From SZUA-35 sp963781035 (GTDB lineage: Bacteria > Actinomycetota > Acidimicrobiia > Acidimicrobiales > SZUA-35): DNA of 64,000 nt. A program made the translations under genes and the position numbers. Numbering within the stretch: position 1 is the first letter of the stretch; each line of letters starts with the position of its first letter. The stretch lies in the NCBI GenBank assembly GCA_963781035.1, contig CAWAEN010000007.1:558001-622000 (forward strand), written 5' to 3'. The notes under the pieces were generated by a model. That model did not search any database, was not told where the DNA came from, and saw only the letters and a program-made list of their open reading frames with translations. Below are positions 36,825-45,928 of the stretch, in pieces.

Positions 36825-38236
36825 GTGAAGCAGGTCGACCTTCGTACCCGGCTACTGATGGCATTCGGGCTCCTCGCCGCTCTTCAGATCGCCGATCGCG
36901 TTCGTGGTCATCTCGGTCACCCGCAACCACCTCGTCGACCAGATCGACGACCGCCTCGCCATCGTCATGCCCCTCGACCGGGGCCCCGGCCTCAACCGTC
37001 CTCCACCTGGACCTCCGGGCGACAACGACGAACGGCCACAATCTGAACGACTCGGCGACACCTACGAAGGTCTCCTCGTCACCGACGGCTCACTCACCAC
37101 CTTCTTCGCACCGAACACCACCGGCACCGAGCTGCCGGCCCCCGAGATCGACCTCGACCGGGCCGAAGACGCATCGGGGCTTCCGGTCACCGTGGACGCT
37201 GAAGAAGGTGACTTCCGCTACCGCCTCACCGCCATCGGCACCGCAGACGGGGACTACTACATCACCGCGATCCCTCTCGACGGGGTCGACAGAACAATGT
37301 CTCGGTTGACTGCAGTTGTTTGGTCTGCGGTCGCCATCATCAGCCTGGCGCTCGCCTTGATCACCTGGTGGGTGCTTCGCCTCGGGATCGCCCCCATCAA
37401 ACGCATGACCAGAAGCGCCGAGGCCATCGCCGACGGTGACCTCTCCGAGCGCATCAGCGACGTCGATGTGCGGACCGAGGCGGGCCAACTCGGTCATGCG
37501 CTCAACACCATGCTCGGCCGGATCGAGACCTCGTTCGACGAACGCAGCCGAGCCGAGGACAAACTCCGACAGTTCATCGCCGATGCATCCCACGAGCTCC
37601 GCACCCCCGTCGCCACCATTCGCGGATACGCCGAGCTCTACCAGGCCGGAGGTCTCGCCGACCCAGCCGAACTCGACGACGCCATGCGCCGCACCGAGCA
37701 GGAAAGCCAACGCATGTCGCGGCTCATCGCCGACTTGCTGAACCTCGCCAAGCTCGACCGCGACCCAACACTGATCAACCGCCCGGTCGACGTCACCGCC
37801 CTCGCCCGGGACACCGTCGCCGACGCCCAGGTCACCCACCCTGCAGCGGACCATCACTCCCACCATCCCCGACGTACCGCTCCTCGTCGAGGGGGACGAA
37901 GATCTCCTCCGACAGGCCCTCGCCAACGTCGTGGGCAACGCCATCGTCCACACCGATGCGGCGACCAGCGTCACCGTCGAGGTCCACCGCGACGGGCCCG
38001 ACGCCGTCATCCACGTCATCGACGACGGCGACGGCATGACTCCCGACGTTGTCGCCCGAACGACCGAGCGCTTCTACCGGGCCGACCCGTCCCGCAGCCG
38101 CCACCAGGGTGGCACCGGCCTCGGGCTCGCCATCGCCGACACCGTCATCGACGTCCACCACGGCACCCTCCACATCGACAGCACGCCCGACCACGGCACC
38201 ACTGTGACGATCACCCTCCCCCTCACCAACGTGTGA
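36825..38236 (+). CDS. Sensor histidine kinase (two frameshifts)
   Basis: The GTG at 36825 starts KQVDLRTRLLMAFGLLAAL, the first helix. After a frame change at about 36890 follow FVVISVTRNHLVDQIDDRLA, an extracytoplasmic sensor of about 120 residues, a second helix (VVWSAVAIISLALALITWWV), a HAMP domain, the H-box ASHELRTPVATIRGYAE and, after a second frame change at about 37850, the N-box ANVVGNAIVH and G-box GTGLGLAIAD. It is the partner of the response regulator upstream. Both breaks look like single-base indels, as all domains are well conserved. Confidence 0.85.
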
Positions 38237-38242
38237 CTCGCG

Positions 38243-38260
38243 TTCACAGGTAACTCCCGC
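38243..38260 (+). promoter_or_regulatory. 11-bp-phased direct repeat, box 4 (upstream of the DUF4353 lipoprotein)
   Basis: TTCACAG GTAA CTCCCGC lies 6 bp after the kinase stop. The first unit is identical to that of box 3; the second is weaker. It is 174 bp before the next gene, which also has box 5. Confidence 0.45.
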
Positions 38261-38321
38261 CCAGTGTCGGCCGGCGATCGCAATCGAGACGAGCTGAGCG
38301 GCAACCGTCGTCCAGCTCGGA

Positions 38322-38339
38322 TTCTCAGCACACTCCCAG
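38322..38339 (+). promoter_or_regulatory. 11-bp-phased direct repeat, box 5 (upstream of the DUF4353 lipoprotein)
   Basis: TTCTCAG CACA CTCCCAG differs at one position from box 2. It ends 94 bp before the ATG at 38434 and is oriented with that gene. Confidence 0.6.
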
Positions 38340-38433
38340 CCGGCTATCGGGGATCGCTCAGGTTCGTTTCGTACGTTGCGAGCGTGCCCCCACCCACGGG
38401 GGCAGCGCCCAACCGTCACCAGAGGATCTACCA

Positions 38434-40314
38434 ATGAAGAAGCGCACCAAGCAGACGCTCGCTATTGTGCGCCGCACTTTCGATGCTGGCCGGATGCGGC
38501 GCCTCGGACGACTCGGCGAACGGCGAAGTGAGCACGCTCGACGGCGCCGCTGAGGTGGCCACCACCGACGCCGCGTCCGACACGAGCGCCGCAACCAGCG
38601 AGGTTGCGGCTTCCGGCACCGAAGCGAACGCCGAGCCCCACGCCGGCTCTTTCGACTACGACGAGTCCAGCGTGGTGGAGATCTCGCTCGGCCCGACGAT
38701 CAGCTCGAGCTCCGAAGCCGTATCGATCGAGGGCACTACAGCGACGATCACCTCGGCCGGCACCTACGAAGTGACCGGAACGCTCACCGACGGTGAGATC
38801 ATCGTCGACGCCGGCGACAGCGCAGTCGTCCAGATCATTCTGAACGGTGCCGACATCACCAACACCGACGGTGCCGCAATCGCGGTCATGAGCGCCGAGA
38901 CCGCGATCGTGATCCTGGCCGACGGCAGCTCGAACACGCTGACCGACGGTGATCTCTACGTGCTCGCCGAGGGCGAGGACGAGCCGAACGCCACCCTGTT
39001 CAGCAAAGCGAACCTCACCGTGGGCGGCACCGGCTCGCTGACGGTCTTCGGCAATTCCAACGACGGAATTGCCGGCAAGGACGGCTTGGTCATCGACAGC
39101 GGCACCATCACGGTCACCGCCGTCGACGACGGCATCCGTGGCAAAGACTACGTCGTCATCGAGGGCGGAGAGATCGAGGTCACCGCAGGTGGTGACGGGA
39201 TCAAGTCCGACAACGACGAGGACCCCGACCGCGGTTACATCGCCATCGCCGACGGGGCGATCGAGGTGACGTCGGCCGATGATGGCGTGCAGGCAGCGAC
39301 CGATGTTCTGATCTCCGGCGGCACGCTCGACGTCTCCGCTGGAGCAACCGGAGACAACGACGACGCCAGAGCCATCCTGGGGGATGTCATGGTCGCCATC
39401 AGTGGCGGCACGATCACCGCCGAAGCGGCCGACGACGCCATCCACTCGAACTCGACCGTCACGATCGACGATGGCGACGTGACCCTCGCCTCGGGCGACG
39501 ACGCCATCCACGGCGACCTCTTCGTGACCATCAACGGCGGATCCATTCTGATCACCGAATCGTATGAAGGGATCGAGGCCGAGGTCATCACGATCAACGA
39601 CGGCTTCATCGACGTCACCTCGAATGACGACGGCCTCAACGTCGCCAGCGCAGACACGACGACGGCGGACACGGCGCTGCAACCTGGACCCGGTACGGAC
39701 ACGGCCATTCAGCCCCCGGTCGTCGGTGACGAGACGACTCGACCTGCACGCGGAGCGGGCGGGCGACCCGCCGGCGCTCCCGGTGGCGATGCCGGCGTCG
39801 GCGAGCACTACATCTACATCAACGGCGGAACCACCCTGATCACGATCACCGACGAATCTGGCCGAGCAAGGCGACGGCATCGATGCGAACGGCCATGTCG
39901 GTCATGACCGGCGGTGTCGTGGCCGTGAGCGGACCAACGGACACTCGCAACAGCGCAATCGACTACAGCGGAGGGAGCTTCGTGATGACCGGAGGAATGT
40001 TCGTCGGCACGAACATCGACGGCCGAAACTCCGAAGGCATTGGAGCCGGATCGACCCAGGCTTCGCTCTACGTGACGCTCGGATCCGTCGCCGATGCCGG
40101 CACCTTGGTCCACATCCAATCCGCCAACGGCGAGAACCTCGTCACCTTCGAACCGATGAACGATTTCGACGTTGTCGTATTCAGCTCACCTGATCTGGAA
40201 GCAGGCGAGACGTACGAGATCTACCTGGGCGGCACCGGCAGTGGCGATTCGGCAACCGGGCTCTACGAGACATACAGCCCAGGCACGTTGGCCGGCACCG
40301 CAACCGCCGGCTGA
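38434..40314 (+). CDS. DUF4353 carbohydrate-binding-domain-type lipoprotein (two frameshifts)
   Basis: From the ATG at 38434 MKKRTKQTLA joins, after one missing base at about 38462, to LLCAALSMLAGCGASDDS, a lipoprotein signal. The mature protein has a long beta-helix-like array of about 18-25-residue units with recurring DDGI/GDGI turns (GNSNDGIAGKDGLVIDSG, TAVDDGIRGKDYVVIEGG, TSADDGVQAATDVLISGG), typical of DUF4353. A Gly/Pro-rich insert leads to a second frame change at about 39865, after which the array resumes (GDGIDANGH, SGPTDTRNSAIDYSGG). DUF4353 proteins are often found with CotH, VTC and DUF4956 genes, as partly here. The function is unknown; surface binding is likely. Confidence 0.8.
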
Positions 40315-40436
40315 TTCCTGCACACCCTCCGCCTGGCGCGCATGGAACAATCGAGCGACGCCAACGTCGCCGGGCGTCACCCCACCTGCTTCGTTTCGCT
40401 TTCGCTCGGTTGGAGCCCAGCGGCTACAAACCACTC

Positions 40437-41294
40437 ATGTCCGACACCAACTCCGCTGCTTCCCCCTACCGCGCCGCCGACCACGCACCGCTCGATATCG
40501 GACGTCTCTTCGGCCTGCAGGGCAAGGTCGCCATCGTCACCGGCGGTTCGCGCGGCATCGGCTACATGATCGCTGCCGGCCTGGTCGCGAACGGCGTGAA
40601 AACGTACATCACGGCCCGCAAGGCCGACGCCTGCGATGCTGCCGCTGCGGAATTGTCCCAGCCACACGCTGACGGAGCCGAGGGCCACGCCGAGTGCATC
40701 TCGATTCCCGCCGACTTGGCCAGCCCTGAAGGCCTGGCGTCGTTCGTTGCCGCAGTCACCGAGCGCGAACCGCAGATCGACATCCTCGTCAACAACGCTG
40801 GTGCCGCGTGGGGCGCCCCGCTCGGTGAGTTTCCCGACATCGGCTTCGACAAAGTGATGGACATCAACGTCAAAGCGCCGTTCATGCTCACCCAGGCACT
40901 CCTCGCCCAGCTCAAGGCGAGCGGCACTGCGGAGGATCCGGCACGCGTCATCATGATCGGTTCGATTGACGGCATCCGCGTTCCCATCGGCGACAACTAC
41001 TCGTACTCCGCGTCGAAGGCGGGCATCCACATGATGACCCGCCACATGGCCTCGCATCTCGTGAGCGAGCACATCCTGCTCAACTCCATCGCGCCCGGTC
41101 CGTTCCCCTCGAAGATGATGTCCTACATGCTCGACGACCCGGACAACCGGAACATGGTCGAGACCAGCAACCCGCGCAAGCGCGTCGGCAGCCCTGAAGA
41201 CATCGCCGGCACCGTCATCTTCCTCGCCAGCCGGGCCGGCGCCTACACCACCGGCACCGTCATTCCCGTCGACGGCGGCATCTCCACCCTCTGA
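40437..41294 (+). CDS. Short-chain dehydrogenase/reductase (SDR)
   Basis: The 285-residue intact protein starts at the ATG at 40437. It has the classical SDR motifs: VTGGSRGIGYMIAAGL (cofactor), DILVNNAGAAWG, the Ser in IGSIDGIRVP, the YSASKAG catalytic Tyr-Lys pair and the PVDGGIST ending. The N-terminal 25 residues (PLDIGRLFGLQGKVAIVTGG) and the long C-terminal loop resemble FabG-like oxidoreductases of 280-290 residues. The substrate is unknown. It stands alone. Confidence 0.93.
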   Translation: MSDTNSAASPYRAADHAPLDIGRLFGLQGKVAIVTGGSRGIGYMIAAGLVANGVKTYITARKADACDAAAAELSQPHADGAEGHAECISIPADLASPEGLASFVAAVTEREPQIDILVNNAGAAWGAPLGEFPDIGFDKVMDINVKAPFMLTQALLAQLKASGTAEDPARVIMIGSIDGIRVPIGDNYSYSASKAGIHMMTRHMASHLVSEHILLNSIAPGPFPSKMMSYMLDDPDNRNMVETSNPRKRVGSPEDIAGTVIFLASRAGAYTTGTVIPVDGGISTL

Positions 41295-41377
41295 GCGGCG
41301 CGACTGAGACGGCCAGGGGATCGCCTCATGATCGCAACAGCCGTCGAGAGTCAGGTTGATCGAGTAGCGGAGCGGCC

Positions 41378-41810
41378 TCACGTGTTGTTCGCCTCGCTGC
41401 GCCAGAGGAGGTGGTGCGTGACGCCACTGGGGCTCGGGATGGTTTCGTGCCGGAACCGATCGTCGAGCTCAACCGGTGGGTCCCAGAGTCGGACTCCACC
41501 GCCGATGTTGATGGGTGCAACGACGACGTGGAGCTCGTCGACGAGGTCGGCGTCGAGGAACGACCTGATGGTGGTTGGGCCGCCGCCGAGGCGGACGTCG
41601 AGTCCACCCGCAGCAGCCTTTGCTTGCTGGGCGGCATCGGAGGGTGTCGTATCGAGGAAGTGGAAGGTGGTGTCGCCGAGCGTGACCGAACGGCCGCTCC
41701 AACGTCTGGCCCTCGCCCGTCGCATAGCCGTCCTGGGAGACCGTGGAATTCTCGTGGTGACCGATCTCGGCATCGGCGTTGTCAAGCTCGCGCCGGCCAC
41801 CAACGCTACG
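41378..41810 (-). pseudogene. RibD/DHFR-like reductase with internal deletion
   Basis: Two parts of a RibD C-terminal/dihydrofolate-reductase-like family protein are present in different frames. The N-terminal ENSTVSQDGYATGEGQTLER-PFG (about 41680-41740) matches the VxxTVxxDG start of the family. It is followed directly by the C-terminal part SVTLGDTTFHFLDT, GGLDVRLGGGPTTIRSFLDA and DELHVVVAPINIGGGVRLW. About 50-70 middle residues are missing, and there is no clear start. It abuts the TauD-type gene, whose stop it nearly touches. Confidence 0.6.
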
Positions 41811-42855
41811 GCACGTCGAGTGGCACCGTGAGCTTTGTGTCAGCAACAACGATTCCACCCCGATCTCCGACCTCGATCGCGCCGTACCGCTGAGTGAAGG
41901 CCGGCGGAAGCGGTCGGTCGCCAGGCAACGACAACCACAACCGGAGAAGGTGCCGGCGAAGCGCTGGATCGTCGTCGTCGACGAACGCCGTGCGGTCGTG
42001 CAGCAACGCATGGTTGTAGACGAACTGGATGTCGCCAGGCTCGAGATCCATACTCAGATGTACGTCCGGTTCGTCGACCACCGCATCCCAGAGATCAAGT
42101 GCTTCGATGTGCTCGGGATCGGGCTGCGGTGCACCGGGAAGCTGCGCTGCGGAGTTCACATAGGTCCGTTGGTAGAGCACGGTCAGCCGATCCTCGAACC
42201 AGGACAGGACCGGGATCTCGAACCATGGGTCGGCGCCCTCGGGAATCTCGCCACGACGGTCGGTCGCGATCGGCTCGAACAGCCAGCCCGCCAGATCAGG
42301 GCGGCGCTCTCGCACGATCCGGTAGACCGTTTCCGCGCTGGCGAGCTGCGAGCGTCCGCCGGAGACCGCGGCGCGGAGGCACATGAGCCCGACGGCATCG
42401 GTCGAGTCGGTGTGGAAGCCCTGCCGGTTGTTCGTCTGATAGATCCGGGTGCCCGGATCGGCCAGGTCGCCACCCACATCCTTCACGTGTCCAAGCAGAT
42501 GGCCGGCTGAGTTCTGTGACCGGAGATCGCCGATGAGACGCCCGAGGATCATGAAACCCATGGCCAGTGTCTGTCGATCGGCTTCGTCTACGGGAAGCCC
42601 CTTCAGAAGCGTGAAGCCATGGCGCCCGATCAGGTCCGTGCGAATGTCATCAGCCATGCCACGGAGTGATGCAGGGGCAGTCGTCCCGACATCCAGCCTG
42701 GTGAGGTCAGTTCCCCGAACCGCCCGCGCCATGTCGAACAGGTCCTCGAGCTCGCGAGGAGTCCAGTGGCGCGTCCACCGTTCGGGTGCGGCCGCCATGT
42801 CTGCGCCGATCCACGACGCCGGCGTTGTCGGAACCACAGGAGCGTGAGTTGTCAT
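41806..42855 (-). CDS. TauD/TfdA-type Fe(II)/2-oxoglutarate dioxygenase
   Basis: The 349-residue intact protein starts at the ATG at 42855. It has the facial triad of the family: His-x-Asp in GFHTDSTDAVGLMCL and the distal His in FVYNHALLHDRTAF, with the 2-oxoglutarate Arg in RRHLLRLWLSLPG. An ARTxDG-like N-terminus is absent. This fits the TauD-like group that hydroxylates amino acids or sulfonates. The 224 bp upstream of it hold only a GC-rich hairpin. Confidence 0.9.
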   Translation of the reverse strand: MTTHAPVVPTTPASWIGADMAAAPERWTRHWTPRELEDLFDMARAVRGTDLTRLDVGTTAPASLRGMADDIRTDLIGRHGFTLLKGLPVDEADRQTLAMGFMILGRLIGDLRSQNSAGHLLGHVKDVGGDLADPGTRIYQTNNRQGFHTDSTDAVGLMCLRAAVSGGRSQLASAETVYRIVRERRPDLAGWLFEPIATDRRGEIPEGADPWFEIPVLSWFEDRLTVLYQRTYVNSAAQLPGAPQPDPEHIEALDLWDAVVDEPDVHLSMDLEPGDIQFVYNHALLHDRTAFVDDDDPALRRHLLRLWLSLPGDRPLPPAFTQRYGAIEVGDRGGIVVADTKLTVPLDVP

Positions 42856-43008
42856 GGGATCACCGACCTGTGATCGTCGAGATCGTGGCTCATGGGCATC
42901 GAGTGGATCGTGTCGTTCGTTGTGGTGAGGGACGGGCTTTCATCCGGCGGAGCCTAGGTCGGAAGCTCAATCGCCAGTCCTCGGTCCGAGCCACGACCTC
43001 GGCCAGTG

Positions 43009-43030
43009 GGGCCGGCAGGCGAGCCGGCCC
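43009..43030. terminator. GC-rich hairpin, possible terminator of the bactofilin-like gene
   Basis: GGGCCGGC-AGGCGA-GCCGGCCC is a perfect 8-bp stem with a 6-base loop, about 50 bp past the end of the minus-strand membrane protein gene at 43080. It has no T-tract, which is common in high-GC actinobacterial terminators. The remainder of 42856-43079 shows nothing. Confidence 0.45.
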
Positions 43031-43079
43031 GTGTGGAGTCTGTGGTGCGGCTGTTCGGCTTCAAACCGCCACGCCCTGC

Positions 43080-44234
43080 TCAGACGTCGGCTGATATGGA
43101 TTGGGTTGTTGGGGCTCCGAAGTTCCGCACTGCAAACACGATCGATCCGGTGGCGAACAGTACGGCCAGCAGCCCGATCAGCCACCCGACGAACGGGATC
43201 GCGGTCAGGACGACGTAGAGGGCCAGCCCGACCGCCAGGGCGGCCAGCTGCACCCAAATGTTGTCCTGTCCGGCCAGGACCAGGCGGCTACCCGCAAGGC
43301 CGGTGATGATCGGAGCCGCATAGATGACCAGGACAAAGAGGGCGAACGCGACAACCACCCAGAGGACCACGAATCCGAACCAATAGGTGCCGACCAGCAA
43401 TCCGAACCCGAGCAGGCCGAACAGGATCGACCAGATGATGCCTACGAGGATCGAGGCGATCAGTAGTGCCACGATGGCGGAGAGTCCGACGAGCCCGGCC
43501 ACCAGGCCGCCGCCGGGGCGCTGGCGAGCCCGGGCCAGCACCGCCTCGAGCGGGCGGCGAAGCAACAGCAACACGAGGGCACCGACCAGGAACAGCGTCA
43601 CGAGCCGATAGACGCCACCGACCACCCGGTCCCCGAATGAGGGTGTCTGGTCGGGCTCGTCCACGGTCACGTCCTCGGGACCGACCACCGTGCCGGTTCG
43701 GTTGTATTCACCGGCCGCTCCGTAGATCTGACCGGCAATGTCACCCCCGATGTTCATCTGCCCAGCGGCAAACAACACGTCGGCACCGACGGCATCATCG
43801 ATCTCGACGGTCCCGCCCACCACGGCTACGTCGCCACCGACGGTGCCGTTCAGGCGGAGCCGACCTCCAGCAACCCGGAGGTCGCCCAGGATCTCACCAC
43901 CGATGGTCAGGTCACCGCCGGCGATGGTTACGTCGCCGGTAACGGTGCCATCGATCGAGATCTGGCCGCCGGCAGCCACCAGATCACCGTCAACGGTTCC
44001 GTTCACATCGATCGTTCCCGCGAAAACGTACAGATTGTCCTCGAAGGTCTCACCGGCGGCGATCTCCACCGCCTCAGCGGTCCGGAATTTGCCTCCGGCC
44101 CCACCCTCGTCGGCGATCTGAGCTGCTGCGGGCACAAGTAACGCGAAGAGCAGCACCACGCCGCTGACCACGCCGACGGGAATCCGGCGCCGTGCTTTCG
44201 AACCTCGCCGTGCTTTCGAACCTCGTCGTCTCAC
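43080..44234 (-). CDS. Membrane protein with extracytoplasmic bactofilin-like repeats
   Basis: The 384-residue intact protein starts at about 44234 with a basic stretch (RGSKARRGSKARRRIP) and a signal helix. Residues 55-165 are a repeated beta-helix pattern (VNGTVDGDLVAAGGQISIDG, VTGDVTIAGGDLTIGG, VGGDVAVVGGTVEIDD) as in bactofilins or polymer-forming proteins. The C-terminal half has four or five transmembrane helices and ends with FATGSIVFAVRNFGAP. The role is probably envelope organisation; no characterised homologue is known to me. Confidence 0.85.
   Translation of the reverse strand: MRRRGSKARRGSKARRRIPVGVVSGVVLLFALLVPAAAQIADEGGAGGKFRTAEAVEIAAGETFEDNLYVFAGTIDVNGTVDGDLVAAGGQISIDGTVTGDVTIAGGDLTIGGEILGDLRVAGGRLRLNGTVGGDVAVVGGTVEIDDAVGADVLFAAGQMNIGGDIAGQIYGAAGEYNRTGTVVGPEDVTVDEPDQTPSFGDRVVGGVYRLVTLFLVGALVLLLLRRPLEAVLARARQRPGGGLVAGLVGLSAIVALLIASILVGIIWSILFGLLGFGLLVGTYWFGFVVLWVVVAFALFVLVIYAAPIITGLAGSRLVLAGQDNIWVQLAALAVGLALYVVLTAIPFVGWLIGLLAVLFATGSIVFAVRNFGAPTTQSISADV
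44190..44225. repeat. 18-bp tandem duplication at the 5' end of the bactofilin-like gene
   Basis: CCGTGCTTTCGAACCTCG is present twice in tandem (44190-44207 and 44208-44225), doubling the basic hexapeptide RGSKAR in the N-terminal cytoplasmic part. It keeps the frame and may be a phase-variable or recent slippage event. Confidence 0.85.
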
Positions 44235-44511
44235 CGAACGCCTCCATCTGTGTGTCTCGGGTTGACCCGGTCATCGTCTTCGTCATTGTCTTCGGAGCCG
44301 GGTAGCGCCGATAGGGGCCGAGGTCACCACGACGTGGTCGGCCCCGACCAGCGGTGCGGAGTTCACCTCGACAAAGATCCACCGGACCCTGCCCGCGCCT
44401 CACAACATCACCTTCACGTCAGGAAATCGGCGCACTATGACGGCCTGATCAAGGAGTACCGAAGCTCCGCCTGACCAGGGACGACACAGTTTCTGGCCCC
44501 ATAGCGCTCAC
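44235..44511. other. 277 bp without an intact gene; holds the start of the 811-bp duplication and a gene tail
   Basis: From 44405 onward the DNA is nearly identical to 55501 onward. Within it, TATGACGGCCTGATCAAGG... reads YDGLIKEYRSSA and a stop at 44472-44474, which looks like the 3' end of a lost plus-strand gene (YDGLIKEYRSAA in the other copy). Nothing else was recognised. Confidence 0.4.
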
Positions 44512-45215
44512 CTACCCACCAAGAATATTCCAAACAACGATGGCGATCAGCCCGATCGGGAGGATCGACACGAGCAACGGCAGCACCAACAACAGGCTCC
44601 GATCACCTTTGCGTACGGCGAGGAACGAGAAGATGGGGGCGCCGAACATCGTTCCGCTGGTGTCGGGGAAGAAAGTCAACACTGCGCAAAGGACTGCGAC
44701 GCGTCCTTGAACGGTGGTCGGCAGAACCGAGTGACCCCACAACGTCCAGCGGGGAGTCTCATCGGGCCGAGCTGGCACGGACGAGACCAGCCGGGCGCCG
44801 CCGATCAGCGCCACGAGCCCCACGACCAACGACGCCAATCCGATCGGGAAGAGGACCGACGGCGCCGCAACCCCAAATCGGACATCAGCCGAAACCCCGG
44901 GGGAACCGTCTGCGTTCATGATCACCAGAGCCCACTCCCCACTCTCGATCGTCCAATCGAGGGCCTGTTCACCAGCGCCACTCACCGACGCCACCCAGAA
45001 CCCCGTGGTCTCGGGAGCGGCAGGATCGGTGACTCCCTCGTTCCTGGCGTACACCACATCGCTGATGTCGTCCGCCGTGGAGTCCCAGTCGGTGATCTCG
45101 TCGTGGACGACGCCGTCGAGGTATCCGGCAACCGCGTCGGCGGGAGCGATGCCCATGAAGAGCGAGTGGGACCCCGCCGCAACACCCTCAACACGGACAT
45201 CATCGGGCGAGACGA
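44405..45215. repeat. 811-bp near-identical duplication, copy A
   Basis: Aligns without any gap to 55501-56311 (constant offset 11096) with about ten substitutions counted by eye. It contains the last about 235 codons of the membrane protein gene and the tail of a lost gene beyond it. Past 45215 the N-terminal codons of the two genes diverge sharply. Confidence 0.9.
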
Positions 45216-45456
45216 CCCAGTAGATGGGTGCACCCTCGCCGTAGCACTCGTAATGGCCACGCAGCAGCCCGACGTCGTCGGTGACCACAGCGCTGGACGA
45301 CTCCTCGATCGTCAACGGATCGGTCAGGTTGTACTCGCCAAATAGTGGAGAGTGGGTCAACGCCGCAAGACCGTTGTTGTAGACGAGGACCAGCCCCAAC
45401 ACCACCAGCCCGGTTCCGAACCCGATCGCCTTGGTCCTTCGTGTCATCGGAACCAC
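44512..45456 (-). CDS. Multi-spanning membrane protein of unknown function, paralogue A
   Basis: The 314-residue intact protein starts at 45456 (MVPMTRRTKAIGFGTG; the second Met is at 45447). It has one N-terminal helix, an exported domain of about 150 residues with the motif LFMGIAPADAVAGYLDGVVH, and a C-terminal set of four helices (VLFPIGLASLVVGLVALIGG up to VSILPIGLIAIVVWNILGG). This layout is known from unnamed actinobacterial membrane proteins. The C-terminal 75 percent is almost identical to paralogue B at 55608, the N-terminal part is not. Confidence 0.8.
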   Translation of the reverse strand: MVPMTRRTKAIGFGTGLVVLGLVLVYNNGLAALTHSPLFGEYNLTDPLTIEESSSAVVTDDVGLLRGHYECYGEGAPIYWVVSPDDVRVEGVAAGSHSLFMGIAPADAVAGYLDGVVHDEITDWDSTADDISDVVYARNEGVTDPAAPETTGFWVASVSGAGEQALDWTIESGEWALVIMNADGSPGVSADVRFGVAAPSVLFPIGLASLVVGLVALIGGARLVSSVPARPDETPRWTLWGHSVLPTTVQGRVAVLCAVLTFFPDTSGTMFGAPIFSFLAVRKGDRSLLLVLPLLVSILPIGLIAIVVWNILGG

Positions 45457-45603
45457 CTCTTTCGCAAGGTCACCGACCGGGACGTCGGATGTCCTCTACC
45501 TTCCTTCCTGTCATGTCCGCGTCGACGCGACCAGGGTCGAATGACCAGGTCGTCTTCGAGAGTCCGCGCTTGGGCCGCCAGGCTGCACCCTGGCCTCGGA
45601 AGA

Positions 45604-45808
45604 CCACTTCGCCACCTGGCGCTTCGACATCGAGCCCACCGACACCGGCAGCCGGGTCACCGAGTCCTGGCAGGACCTACGACCCGAGGCATCGAGGCAG
45701 GGCACATCCCAGATCTCGGGCGTCGCCGACCGACAGGCCCACAATCGCGCCGGCATGGAACAGACCCTGGCCAGACTTCGCTGCCGCAGTGGAGAGCTGA
45801 ACAGGGCG
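45604..45808 (+). pseudogene. SRPBCC gene fragment (204-bp dispersed repeat, copy 2)
   Basis: Near-identical to the 3' end of the SRPBCC gene at 13953-14156: it reads FATWRFDIEPTDTGSRVTES and on through NRAGMEQTLA. An extra T then breaks the frame just before the equivalent of the stop codon. It has no start and no upstream part, so it is a dead copy. Confidence 0.85.
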
Positions 45809-45928
45809 CTACTCGCGTCAGGATTTGGCGGATGGTCGAGCTGAGCGACTGGAACGGTTTCGCGCCGGCAACGAAAGGCCGGGTCGAGGCTTCGTGCAAC
45901 ACGTCGAACAGGCGGGTGCCTGTGCAAG

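Noticed and set aside
43009..43030. Intrinsic terminator with T-tract
   Set aside because: The stem is perfect but no T-run follows on either strand, so it is listed only as a possible high-GC terminator.
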